A DNA stretch of 64,000 nt from DATARH01 sp036008175 (GTDB lineage: Bacteria; Pseudomonadota; Alphaproteobacteria; ATCC43930; CGMCC-115725), in assembly GCA_036008175.1 (NCBI GenBank), contig DASYOB010000152.1, forward strand, positions 23,661-87,660. Direction: 5' to 3'. Both the position numbers and the translations under genes were made by a program. The notes under the pieces are model-generated. The model saw nothing but the letters and a program-made list of their open reading frames with translations, was not told where the DNA came from and made no database searches. The first letter of the stretch is position 1; each line of letters opens with the position of its first letter. This document shows positions 52,772 through 61,281 of the stretch, piece by piece.

Positions 52772-54043
52772 TCAGTTGTCTGACAACGCGCGGCCGCGTC
52801 GCAGCACACCCTCGCCGTGGCGTTCGCGCAAATCCTCGATAGCCTCGGCGAGGCGGCGAGGCCGGGCCCCGACATCATCGAACAATGTCGGCATATCGGC
52901 CGCGCCCCCGTTGACCAGCGCGTCGGCGCCGATCCCGATCAGGCGGAACCGGGTGGCGCCATCGGCCTCGCTCTCGAGCAGATGGCGCGCGGTCTGGAAC
53001 ATCGTCTCGGCCAGCCGGCTCGGATCGGCGAGGCGGCGGGATCGCGTGCGCAGGCGAAAATCCGCTGTCTTCAGCTTGAGCGTCACCGTGCCGGTGGCGA
53101 GCCCCGCTTCCTTCAGCCGGGAAGCGACCCGCTCGCAAAGCGGCCATAAGGCGCGGGCCAGCGCCTCGGCGTCGGCTTCGTCATGGGCAAAGGTCGTCTC
53201 GGCCGAGATCGAGCGCGCCCGCCCGTCCGGCTCCACTCGGCGCTCGTCCTCGCCGCGCGCGAGATGGAAAAGGCGCCGGCCGAAGCGTCCGTAGCGCGCG
53301 ATCAGTTCGCGCTCGTCGAGCGTCCGGATCTGGCCGATCTTGGTGATGCCGTCCGCCGCGAGGCGGCGCTGCATCGCGCCGCCGACGCCCCACAGCCAGC
53401 CGACCGGTTTGTCGGTGAGAAATCCTGCGGCCTCGACGCGGCCGAGCACGGCGAAGCCGCGCGGCTTGTCGAGATCGGAGGCGAGCTTCGCCAGGAATTT
53501 GTTGTAACTGAGCCCGATCGAGACGGTGACGCCGTGCACCGCCTCGACCCGCCGCGCCAGCGCCGCCAGCAGCTGCGCCGGCGCGGCACCATGCAGGTTT
53601 TCGGTGCCGGACAGATCAAGAAACGCCTCATCGATCGACAGCGGCTCGACCAGCGGCGTCAGCCGCAGCATCTCGGCCCGTACCGCACGTCCGACCTCGC
53701 GGTATTTCGCCATGTCGGGGCGGATCACGACGGCGTCGGGACAGGCGGCGAGTGCCTTGAACATGGGCATCGCCGAGCGCACCCCGTAGAGCCGCGCGAC
53801 ATAGCAGCAGGCGAGCACGACGCCGCGCGCACCGCCGCCCACGATGACCGGGCGTTCGGCGAGCTCCGGCCGGTCGCGCTTCTCAACCGTCGCGTAGAAT
53901 GCGTCGCAATCTATATGGGCAATCGCGAGGTCGCCGAGTTCGGGGTGGGCGACAAGCCGGGGCGAGCTGCAATGCGGGCAGCGCTCCGGCGGCGCCGGGG
54001 CGGAGGCGAGCGCCGCGCAATCGCGGCACAGCACGGCGGTCAC
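52772..54043 (-). CDS. dinB: DNA polymerase IV (DinB) with N-terminal zinc-ribbon-like segment
   Basis: A Y-family translesion polymerase of 423 residues. The GTG at 54043 is preferred. It overlaps the ROK kinase stop (GTGA) and has GGAGG 7 nt upstream. The first 35 residues contain two CxxC pairs (LCRDC and RCPHC), a zinc-ribbon-like addition absent from E. coli DinB. The polymerase core shows IAHIDCDAFYATVEKRD (first catalytic Asp and the aromatic steric gate) and LSIDEAFLDLSGTE (Asp-Glu pair). A DMPTLFD stretch near the end could be the beta-clamp-binding motif. The long open frame upstream of the GTG is a shadow of the kinase gene. Confidence 0.93.
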   Translation of the reverse strand: MTAVLCRDCAALASAPAPPERCPHCSSPRLVAHPELGDLAIAHIDCDAFYATVEKRDRPELAERPVIVGGGARGVVLACCYVARLYGVRSAMPMFKALAACPDAVVIRPDMAKYREVGRAVRAEMLRLTPLVEPLSIDEAFLDLSGTENLHGAAPAQLLAALARRVEAVHGVTVSIGLSYNKFLAKLASDLDKPRGFAVLGRVEAAGFLTDKPVGWLWGVGGAMQRRLAADGITKIGQIRTLDERELIARYGRFGRRLFHLARGEDERRVEPDGRARSISAETTFAHDEADAEALARALWPLCERVASRLKEAGLATGTVTLKLKTADFRLRTRSRRLADPSRLAETMFQTARHLLESEADGATRFRLIGIGADALVNGGAADMPTLFDDVGARPRRLAEAIEDLRERHGEGVLRRGRALSDN

Positions 54044-54960
54044 GGCATTTCCTCCGGTCGCCACAGCCAGGCGGCGCCGCGCACTCCGCTCGAATCGCCA
54101 TGGCGCGGCGGCAGCAGCCGGGTGACGATCGAATTGGAGAGGATGTGACGTTCCCAGCGTCGCGGCACCTCTTCGTACAGAAAGGCAAGGCGGGAGAGAC
54201 CACCGCCAAGCACGATCGCGTCCGGGTCGAGAATGTTGATAACGACCGCGAGGGCTCGGGCGAGGCGTTCGGCATAGCGGTATAGCGACGCCTGGCAGTC
54301 GGCATCGCCGGCCGAGGCACCGACGGCGATTTCGGGCCCGGCGAGCGCGCGCCCACAATGCCTGAAGTGATCTGCGGCAATTCCCGGGCCCGACAGAAAC
54401 GTCTCGATGCAGCCTCGCCGGCCGCAATAGCAGAGCGGCCCGGGCAGCTCGTCGGCTTGCGGCGCCGGCAGCGGATTGTGGCCCCATTCGCCGGCGATCG
54501 CGTTGGCGCCGACGACGATGCGGCCGTCGATGACCACGCCGCCGCCAACCCCGGTCCCCAGAATGACACCGAATACGCAAGCGCAGCCGGCCGCGGCGCC
54601 ATCGACCGCCTCCGACAGCACGAAGCAATTGGCGTCATTGGCAAAGCGGACCGGCCGGCCGAGTGCGCGGTCGACATCGCGAGCGAGAGGCTGGCCGATC
54701 AACCAAGTCGAGTTGGCGTTTTTGACAAGGCCCGTGGCGGCAACGATGGTCCCCGGTATCCCGATCCCGACCGTGGTGCGGCCACCGAGCTCGCGTTCGA
54801 TCGCATCGACCAGGCTTTTGATCGCGGCGATCGTGGCGGCGTAGTCGCCAGTCGGCGTCGCGATTCGCCGACGCAGACGGACGTCGCCGGCATGGTCGAG
54901 CGCCGCGGCCTCTATCTTGGTGCCGCCCAGATCGACGCCGATACGAAACGTCGCGCTCAT
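54040..54960 (-). CDS. ROK-family sugar kinase (fructokinase/N-acetylglucosamine-kinase-like)
   Basis: A 306-residue cytosolic kinase. The ATP-binding start is FRIGVDLGGTKIEAAALD, the catalytic Asp is in RFANDANCF, and GVILGTGVGGGVV follows. The ROK zinc motif is GEWGHNPL followed by LCYCGRRGCIETFLSG. No DNA-binding domain precedes these, so it is an enzyme and not a NagC/XylR-type repressor. Fructose, glucose, mannose or GlcNAc are possible substrates; E. coli Mak is a reasonable comparison. Its stop overlaps the dinB start by 4 bp, an odd partnership that looks like chance packing. Confidence 0.88.
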   Translation of the reverse strand: MSATFRIGVDLGGTKIEAAALDHAGDVRLRRRIATPTGDYAATIAAIKSLVDAIERELGGRTTVGIGIPGTIVAATGLVKNANSTWLIGQPLARDVDRALGRPVRFANDANCFVLSEAVDGAAAGCACVFGVILGTGVGGGVVIDGRIVVGANAIAGEWGHNPLPAPQADELPGPLCYCGRRGCIETFLSGPGIAADHFRHCGRALAGPEIAVGASAGDADCQASLYRYAERLARALAVVINILDPDAIVLGGGLSRLAFLYEEVPRRWERHILSNSIVTRLLPPRHGDSSGVRGAAWLWRPEEMP

Positions 54961-55253
54961 CGACCGTGCCCCGGGAATTCGTGCCGATTAGAGCGGATTT
55001 CCGCCGCTATCGCACGTTATCTCCAGTGTTCCAGGCGACGCCATCGCCGGGATGCTGCTGATTCCGCGAAGGGCATGGGGAATGCGCGATATTTAAACCG
55101 CAGAAAAATCTCTTTTTTGCGCGATCGGGGGTGACGGTTACCAATTGTTAAATTCCCTTGCCCTAGAACTGCAACGCGCGATTGCAGAAGGCCGGCCGAG
55201 CAGCGACTCCACGCGGCGCGCGCCGTGCTCGGCAAAATCAGGGCGAGGCGGAC
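54961..55253. promoter_or_regulatory. Upstream region of divK with a TTACCAATTGTTAA near-palindrome
   Basis: This lies between the divergent ROK kinase and divK genes. AT-rich patches stand out (ATATTTAAACC near 55090 and AAAAATCTCTTTTTTG near 55114). TTACCAATTGTTAA (55138-55151) is an almost perfect palindrome centred on CAATTG. It contains a CtrA-like TTAA half but has 6-bp spacing instead of 7. divK is CtrA-controlled in Caulobacter. The regulator acting here is not established. Confidence 0.4.
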
Positions 55254-55664
55254 ATGGCGCTGGAAGCGATAATGGAAAATGGCAAAATCGATGAGCCATT
55301 GCCGAAAAAGGTCCTGATCGTCGAGGACAACGAGCTCAATATGAAGCTCTTCAACGATTTGCTAGAAGCCCACGGGTATTTTACGCTGCAGACGAAAGAC
55401 GGCATGGACGCATTGCGCATTGCCCGACAGCACCATCCCGATCTGATCCTGATGGACATTCAGCTGCCCGAGGTATCCGGCCTCGAAGTGATCAAATGGC
55501 TCAAGGAGGACGACAATCTGGCCGCGATCCCGGTGATCGCCGTAACCGCCTTCGCCATGAAGGGCGATGAAGAAAAGATTCGCAATGGCGGGTGCGAGGC
55601 GTATATCGCCAAGCCGATATCGGTGGCGAGCTTCATGCGCACCGTCGAGCGCTTTCTCTCCTAA
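55254..55664 (+). CDS. divK: Single-domain response regulator DivK
   Basis: A 136-residue receiver without an output domain that steers CckA through DivL and is phosphorylated or dephosphorylated by DivJ/PleC-type kinases. The ATG at 55254 has GAGGCGG upstream; an ATG at 55272 is an alternative. Receiver landmarks are VLIVEDNELNMKLFNDLLEA (acidic pair), Asp68 in LILMDIQLPEVSGLEV, the Thr in VIAVTAFAMKGDEE, and Lys in AYIAKPISV. The match to alphaproteobacterial DivK is strong. pleD starts 13 bp after its stop, the same divK-pleD order as in Caulobacter. Confidence 0.93.
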   Translation: MALEAIMENGKIDEPLPKKVLIVEDNELNMKLFNDLLEAHGYFTLQTKDGMDALRIARQHHPDLILMDIQLPEVSGLEVIKWLKEDDNLAAIPVIAVTAFAMKGDEEKIRNGGCEAYIAKPISVASFMRTVERFLS

Positions 55665-55677
55665 CGGGTTTTGCGGC

Positions 55678-57078
55678 ATGACCGCCCGTATCCTTGTCGT
55701 CGACGATGTCGAGCTGAACGTAAGGCTCCTCGAAGCCAAGCTGTCGAACGAGTATTTCGAGGTGCTCGCGGCCGATAACGGCCCGAACGCCTTGGAGCTC
55801 GCCGAAAGCGAGATGCCGGACATCATTCTTCTGGACGTCATGATGCCGCGGATGGACGGGCTCGAGGTCTGCCGTCGGCTCAAGGCGAACCCGCGCACGA
55901 CCGATATCCCGGTTGTGATGGTCACGGCGTTGTCCGATATCGCCGATCGGTTGCGCGGCCTGGAGGCGGGTGCAGACGATTTTCTGACAAAGCCGGTCAA
56001 TGATATTGCCCTGTTCGCGCGCGTGCGTTCGCTCGTCCGCCTGAAACGCATGATGGAGGAGCTGCGGCTGCGCGAAGAGGTATGCGGTCGTTTCAGCAGC
56101 ACCGGCGACGCGGAAGCCATCGAGGATACCAGCGGGGCCCGCATCGTGCTGCTGAAGGAGCCGGGGTCTGCTGCATCGCGTATCTGCGATACCCTGGCGC
56201 CCATCGCCGAATCGGTGGTGCACGTGACGAGCTGTACCGAGGCGCTGATGCTGGTCGATGACTCGGTCGAACTGGTCATCGCCAGCCTGTCGATGCCGGA
56301 TGGCGACCCGCTGCGCCTCGTTTCGCAATGGCGCGCGACCGAGGCTACCCGCCAGGTGCCGATCCTGCTGATCGCCGGTGAGAGCGAGCTGCCGCGGCTC
56401 GCCAAAGGCCTCGATCTTGGTGCCACCGACTATCTGATCCAGCCGGTCGACCGCAACGAGCTGCTCGCCCGAACACGAACGCAGATCCGCCGCAAGCGCC
56501 TGCAGGACCGCCTGCGCGAAAATTACCGGCGCAGCCTGTCGCTGGCCCTGACCGATGAGCTCACCGGGCTCTACAATCGCCGCTATGTGATCGCCCATCT
56601 GAACGAGCTGCTGGCGCGCATGCCCGAGGGCGGCACCGCCACCGCGGTGATGATCTTCGACATCGACCATTTCAAGCAGGTCAATGACCGCTACGGCCAC
56701 CCGGCGGGCGACGACGTGCTTCGCGAGCTTGCCGAGCGAACCTTGCGGCAGGTCCGCAGCGTCGATCTCGTGGCGCGCGTGGGCGGCGAGGAATTCGTCG
56801 TCGTCATGCCGGAAACCAATCTGGCCGGCGCCGCCGTCGTCGCCGATCGCCTCCGCCTCGCCGTCGCCGACCAGCCATTCCCGCTGCACTCCAGTGGCGA
56901 GAGCTTGCCGGTGACGATAAGCATTGGCGTCGCGATCACGGCAGACAACGCCGAGAGCCTGGAAGCGCTGTTGAAGCGCGCCGACGATGCGCTTTACGCC
57001 GCCAAGAATGGTGGGCGCAACCGGGTGGTGGCGGCACCACCATCCTTGCCCCGGATGCCGGTCGCCATCGCCTCCTGA
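55678..57078 (+). CDS. pleD: Diguanylate cyclase response regulator PleD
   Basis: It makes c-di-GMP when its first receiver is phosphorylated, controlling polar development. The ATG at 55678 gives 466 residues. Domain order: REC1 (1-120) with Asp53 in LLDVMMPRMDG; REC2 (about 150-265), degenerate at the Asp site (IASLSMPDGDP); GGDEF domain (about 295-455). The active site is GGEEF at 369-373, and the inhibitory I-site RxxD is RSVD at 360-363, spaced exactly five residues before it. Product feedback should therefore be intact. These positions almost coincide with Caulobacter PleD. Confidence 0.94.
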   Translation: MTARILVVDDVELNVRLLEAKLSNEYFEVLAADNGPNALELAESEMPDIILLDVMMPRMDGLEVCRRLKANPRTTDIPVVMVTALSDIADRLRGLEAGADDFLTKPVNDIALFARVRSLVRLKRMMEELRLREEVCGRFSSTGDAEAIEDTSGARIVLLKEPGSAASRICDTLAPIAESVVHVTSCTEALMLVDDSVELVIASLSMPDGDPLRLVSQWRATEATRQVPILLIAGESELPRLAKGLDLGATDYLIQPVDRNELLARTRTQIRRKRLQDRLRENYRRSLSLALTDELTGLYNRRYVIAHLNELLARMPEGGTATAVMIFDIDHFKQVNDRYGHPAGDDVLRELAERTLRQVRSVDLVARVGGEEFVVVMPETNLAGAAVVADRLRLAVADQPFPLHSSGESLPVTISIGVAITADNAESLEALLKRADDALYAAKNGGRNRVVAAPPSLPRMPVAIAS

Positions 57079-57094
57079 AAGGGAAAACCCTTTC
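57077..57094. terminator. Hairpin at the pleD stop, possible weak terminator
   Basis: A perfect 7-bp stem GAAAGGG/CCCTTTC with an AAAA loop overlaps the last two bases of the pleD TGA. It lies between convergent genes. There is no clear T-tract on either side, so intrinsic termination would be weak. Confidence 0.4.
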
Positions 57095-57135
57095 CACCCA
57101 AGGGCGGAGAGGGTCGTTAGCGGCGCCCCGATTGT

Positions 57136-58839
57136 CTAGCTGTGGCTCGCCTGATAGCGCGAATTGCGCAGCACGCGGCCGGGCAGGTTGCCGGTGTGCT
57201 GGCCTTCTTTCATCAGCATCTGGCCGTTGACGAACGTGGCGTAGATCCCGGCCGCCGGCTCCTTGAAGCGCCACCCGCCAGCCGGGAAGTCGTGCACAAT
57301 GAATTCCGGCAACGGCTTCACCGTATCGGGATCGAAGATCGTGATGTCGGCGGCCATGCCGGGGCGCAACAGCCCGCGGTCGTAGAGCCCGAAGGTCGAG
57401 GCCGAGTCGAAGGTCAGCCGGCGCACCGCCTGTTCGAGGCTCATGATCTGCTTCTCGCGCACCCATTCGCCGAGGAAGCGCGTTGAGAACCCGTAGCCGC
57501 CGTGGAACTGCACATGCGCGCCGCCATCCGATAGCCCGATCAGGGCGTTCGGATAATTGAGGATCTGGCGCATCGCCTCCACATCGACGTTGTTCTCGGC
57601 CTGCATGAAAATCGTTTCGAGCTTCTCCTCGACGACGAGATCGAGGAAGGCGTCAATGATGCCCTTGTTCTGGGTCTTGGCGATCTCGTGCAGGGTCTTG
57701 CCAACCATCCACTTATTCTTGTCGAGTTTTGCTTCCTCGACCCAGATATAATTGTACCATTCGCGCGAAATGGTGCCGCCCGGGATCTCCACCTTCCACT
57801 CGATCATCTCTTCGTGAAGCTTCGCTCGCACCGATGGAGCGGCATAGGCGCGTAGCTTCTCCTCGTCCGAGGCGAGCAGGATCGGGTGCCAGGTCGGGGA
57901 GCCGCGGAACACTTGCGTGTTCCCCATATTGAAGGTCTGCGTCGTGGTGTTCGGCGAGCACAGCGGATAGGCGCGGATGCCCTGTGCCGCCGTCTCGTTG
58001 ACGCGATCCATGTGCTTCTGCCACTCGCCCGGCCGGCGCACGCTCTGGCCGAGATTGTTATAGACGACCGGCCGGCCAGTCGCCTCCGACAGGCGCGCCA
58101 TCAGCCCATCGCGCATTTCCGCTTCGCGGCCGCCGCCCGACTGGATGATGCCGGTGCCCATTTCGCGCAGTACATCGGCGAGCGCAAAAATCTCCTTCTC
58201 GTCCGCCCACAGGGCCGGTATGTGCACCCCCTGCGGGTCGTAATGGCCGCGGTTGCGGGACACCGACAGTCCCAGCGCGCCGCCCTCGATGCCCTCGCGA
58301 ACGACGCCCTGCATCGCCTTCAGCTCGGCGTCGGTGGCGCCGCGCTTCTGGCACTCGTCGTCCATCACGTAATAGCGCACGGCGGTGTGGCCGATCAGGG
58401 TGCCGACATTGACGCCGAGATTGCGGTCGAGCCGGTCCATGTATTGGGGGAAGGATTCCCAATCGACCTCGACAGTGCCCAATACCTCCATCGGGATGGC
58501 TTCGACATAAGAGAGGAACTCAGCCATCCGCTTTTCCTTGCCGCGGCGCACCGGCGCCAGCGACAGGGAGCAATTGCCGATCACGACGGAGGTAGCGCCG
58601 TGGTCGCAAGAGAACGAGCAGAGCGGGTCCCAGGTGACCTGGGCGTCGTAGTGGCAGTGGTTGTCAATGAAACCGGGCGATACCGCTCGGCCCTCGGCGT
58701 CGACGGTCCGGTCGGCCGGCCCGGACAATTTGCCGAGCTCGACGATTTTGCCGTTCTTGACTGCGACATCGCCGTGGAAGGACGGCATTCCCGAGCCGTC
58801 GACGATGCGGCCGTTGCGGATCAAGAGATCGTATGCCAT
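57136..58839 (-). CDS. Amidohydrolase family protein, N-acyl-D-amino-acid deacylase (D-aminoacylase)-like
   Basis: A 567-residue metallo-hydrolase. It starts with the usual small beta domain (YDLLIRNGRIVDGSG, GRAVSPGFIDNHCHYD) whose HxH provides metal ligands. VVIGNCSLSLAPV carries the conserved metal Cys region. Later come a His in TLIGHTAVR, the metal Asp in ALIGLSDGGAHV, and GLLRPGMAADITIFDPD returning to the beta domain. This is the layout of D-aminoacylases and the related DUF-type amidohydrolase family 3. It would cleave an N-acyl bond or a related cyclic amide. It stands alone on its strand, convergent with pleD. The substrate is not known, and the length is somewhat above the classic 480-residue D-aminoacylase. 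Confidence 0.82.
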   Translation of the reverse strand: MAYDLLIRNGRIVDGSGMPSFHGDVAVKNGKIVELGKLSGPADRTVDAEGRAVSPGFIDNHCHYDAQVTWDPLCSFSCDHGATSVVIGNCSLSLAPVRRGKEKRMAEFLSYVEAIPMEVLGTVEVDWESFPQYMDRLDRNLGVNVGTLIGHTAVRYYVMDDECQKRGATDAELKAMQGVVREGIEGGALGLSVSRNRGHYDPQGVHIPALWADEKEIFALADVLREMGTGIIQSGGGREAEMRDGLMARLSEATGRPVVYNNLGQSVRRPGEWQKHMDRVNETAAQGIRAYPLCSPNTTTQTFNMGNTQVFRGSPTWHPILLASDEEKLRAYAAPSVRAKLHEEMIEWKVEIPGGTISREWYNYIWVEEAKLDKNKWMVGKTLHEIAKTQNKGIIDAFLDLVVEEKLETIFMQAENNVDVEAMRQILNYPNALIGLSDGGAHVQFHGGYGFSTRFLGEWVREKQIMSLEQAVRRLTFDSASTFGLYDRGLLRPGMAADITIFDPDTVKPLPEFIVHDFPAGGWRFKEPAAGIYATFVNGQMLMKEGQHTGNLPGRVLRNSRYQASHS

Positions 58840-58974
58840 CGGTGTCCCTCCACGATTGCCTCGGTCAGCCTGTTGGCAGGCTGTTATTTATTGTCGCGTT
58901 TATAACATGAGCGTACCCGGCAGCGCCCGGATTCTCTCCGGCGGCGGCGCGGGGCGGATATGCGCCGACCGAAT

Positions 58975-59754
58975 TCAGCGCAAGATGAGCGCGTCGCCGA
59001 CAGCGATCTCGCCGCCCTCGATCACCTCTGCGTAGATGCCCATCAGATTGTGACCGAAGGTGCGCTGCAGCGCACCGACGATATCGAGGTCGCGCTTGGC
59101 GGTCGTCGGATTGACCTGGGTAGCGGCGCAGCGGGTGATCGCCGCGATCACCCTGAGCCGCGCATTGCCGATAGCGATCTCGGAGCCGAGCCAATCGAGC
59201 TCGTGCCAGGTCGGCGTTCCCTCAAAATAAACATTGGCGCGGAAACGCAGCGGATCGACCGGCTCGCCGATCGCGGCTTCCAGCGCGGCGATGCTTGCCA
59301 GGTTGATCAGCGAGACGTACTGGTCGGTCGAGGCGTTCGGCTTCGGGCGCGCATCGGCGAAGGCGTGGCCCGCCGCTTCGACGATCCGCAGCGGCCCCTC
59401 GACCGCGCCGGCGAGAAAATCGGTGAAGAACGCGCAGGTCTTGCGGCCGCCTTCGGCCTCGGTCAGCCGCTCCCGCAGCAGCTGGGTGCCGTCGCTTTCG
59501 ATACTTAGAAGCCCGCTCTCGGGGTCGAAACGGGTGTGCAGCTGCGCCAGCTTCTCGTCACGCATCAGCATCGCGAAATGCGTCTTCGCCAGCCATTTCG
59601 GATGCTCCGGATCGAACTCGGTCGAGGGCAGTGCGATCGCAAAACGGCGGTCATGCGGCAGGCACTGGCCGGCCGAAAGAGCGACCCGATCAAGCGGCTC
59701 GGCGCTCAGCCCCTTAACCGGGTAACGGTACAGTCGCGCGATCCGGATCGTCAT
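58975..59754 (-). CDS. MOSC-domain protein (YcbX/mARC-like)
   Basis: A 259-residue protein starting at the ATG at 59754. The N-terminal MOSC_N barrel shows LYRYPVKGLSAEPLDRVAL and LPHDRRFAIA. The C-terminal MOSC domain has RFRANVYFEGTPTWHE, then the conserved Cys in ITRCAATQVNPTTAKRD, and GHNLMGIYAEV. MOSC proteins bind molybdenum cofactor through that Cys, and the YcbX/mARC group reduces N-hydroxylated compounds with an electron donor. No ferredoxin domain is attached here, so a separate redox partner is needed. The gene is single and divergent from the unknown protein at 59945. Confidence 0.87.
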   Translation of the reverse strand: MTIRIARLYRYPVKGLSAEPLDRVALSAGQCLPHDRRFAIALPSTEFDPEHPKWLAKTHFAMLMRDEKLAQLHTRFDPESGLLSIESDGTQLLRERLTEAEGGRKTCAFFTDFLAGAVEGPLRIVEAAGHAFADARPKPNASTDQYVSLINLASIAALEAAIGEPVDPLRFRANVYFEGTPTWHELDWLGSEIAIGNARLRVIAAITRCAATQVNPTTAKRDLDIVGALQRTFGHNLMGIYAEVIEGGEIAVGDALILR

Positions 59755-59944
59755 CGCTCTTGCTCCTTCGGGCGCCACAGCCCCCCGCACAAACCACCAC
59801 CAACTCTCGCGCGATCGACCGGTGTACACGTCACGGGATTGATTTTCGTGCCGATACCCGGATACGTTGTAATGTCGATTGTCCTCCCAAGCCCGCGAGC
59901 ACGGGAAGGACGCGCAGCTGGCAACATACTACGGCAAAGACACC

Positions 59945-61057
59945 ATGCACCTTGAAGCCAAGCCCGGCGAGTCGGTCGCCACGCTCGTCGTCGATTTCGG
60001 CGTCGCGGGAAACGGCGCCGATTACCGCCGTACCGGCTGGGCCGATCCGGAACCCTGGCACACTTGGACGATCGGCGCCGAAAGCCGTCTTGAACTGCCC
60101 CGTCCCGCGATGCCCGGAACCTATCGCCTGGTGCTCGATCTTGGGCCGTTCGTCTGGAAGCAGAAGCTGCCGGTGCAACGCTTGTCGATCCTGGTGAATG
60201 ACTGCGAGGTCGGCACTTTCTTCGTTCGCGAGGTCACCAGGATAGAATGCCCTGTTCCCTGGAACGCGATCGGGCAGACGAGTCGGGTCGCGGTCACTTT
60301 CCGTCACCGCGATGCGGCAAGACCGCGCGACGTCAGCGGCGCCCCGGACGATCGCGAAATCGCCCTCGCATTCCGGCGGCTTAGCCTTTTTCGTCAGACC
60401 GATGTGTCTGCGACCGGCGAGCTGCCACTCGACCGGCTGATGCTGCAATTCGAAAGCCTCGGCGAGAATTGCGAATTCGGCCTGGCGCAGCGCCGCTGCG
60501 GCGCCGATCCGCTGGGCCTCCTGCGTTTCGCCAGCGCGCCAATTCCGGCGCTACTGTCGGGGCTGAAGGCGCGCTTCGAGGGGATCGGTGACTGGGATCA
60601 GCTCGAAGTTCGAATCTCCGAGAACCAGCTGGAATACCTCGTCTTCGATAAGCGCTTCGGTTTCCTTTATCACCCTTGGGTATTGATCGGCGAAGCGTCG
60701 GCCGAAAGCATCCATCAGCGCGAGGTGAAACAGCTGCCGCGGTTGCGGCGGAAGTTGGTCGATGACCTCATGGAGGCGCGCAAGATCTTCGTCTACCACA
60801 GTATGCAGCCGCTGCCGCAGCCCCTGGTCCGGCGGCTCCTGGCAGCAATGCGCGCCTACGGCCCGTCGACGCTGCTATGGGTCGAATTACAGGACAGGGG
60901 TCACCCGGCCGGTACGGTCGAGAGGATCGGCGCAGGCTTGCTCAAAGGTTATATCGATCGCTTCGCCCCGGGCGAAAACGCCCATGATTTGTCGCTCGAA
61001 GGCTGGGTTGCGCTGTGCCGGAGCGCATGGGCGCTCGCGCCGCAAAGCGTCAAATGA
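59945..61057 (+). CDS. Conserved protein of unknown function with an ESLGENCEFG motif domain
   Basis: From the ATG at 59945 the protein has 370 residues; a TTG at 59879 in the same frame would add 22. The first 140 residues are beta-rich, with conserved-looking segments such as GTYRLVLDLGPFVWKQK and NDCEVGTFFVREV. From about residue 185 a second domain opens with LQFESLGENCEFGLAQRRCG and GLLRFASAP. I recall such stretches from uncharacterised alphaproteobacterial proteins near glycan or methyltransferase genes. It includes LFVYHSMQPLP-like and LLWVELQD strands. There is no signal peptide or membrane helix. Function is unknown; a link to surface glycan processing is only a guess. Confidence 0.7.
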   Translation: MHLEAKPGESVATLVVDFGVAGNGADYRRTGWADPEPWHTWTIGAESRLELPRPAMPGTYRLVLDLGPFVWKQKLPVQRLSILVNDCEVGTFFVREVTRIECPVPWNAIGQTSRVAVTFRHRDAARPRDVSGAPDDREIALAFRRLSLFRQTDVSATGELPLDRLMLQFESLGENCEFGLAQRRCGADPLGLLRFASAPIPALLSGLKARFEGIGDWDQLEVRISENQLEYLVFDKRFGFLYHPWVLIGEASAESIHQREVKQLPRLRRKLVDDLMEARKIFVYHSMQPLPQPLVRRLLAAMRAYGPSTLLWVELQDRGHPAGTVERIGAGLLKGYIDRFAPGENAHDLSLEGWVALCRSAWALAPQSVK

Positions 61058-61193
61058 GGAAACGGATCCCGCGGGGATGTCGCCGCTCCGGGGGCCGGGC
61101 GGTGCCCTGCCCGGTACAGAAGTGAAGTCCCGGATCCAACGCGCTGTTCTTTCTTGCTTTCCAGCGGCGGTATCGGAAACAGGGTTGTCTTCG

Positions 61194-61222
61194 TTGGAAG
61201 ACCCGGATAAGTTGTTTATAAT
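61194..61222 (+). promoter_or_regulatory. Sigma-70-like promoter
   Basis: TTGGAA (61194-61199), a 17-bp spacer and a perfect TATAAT (61217-61222) form a housekeeping-type promoter. It points at the decayed gene starting at 61282. Such a consensus -10 box is rare in this GC-rich window. Confidence 0.55.
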
Positions 61223-61281
61223 CTTATCATGCTCGGAATGAGAGATCGACTGCGACCGCTGCGAGCGGGCGGTAAAAACGT

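Noticed and set aside
52772..54628. A 618-residue DinB fusion
   Set aside because: The N-terminal 195 residues are a shadow of the ROK kinase gene. GTG 54043 has a ribosome binding site and overlaps the kinase stop.
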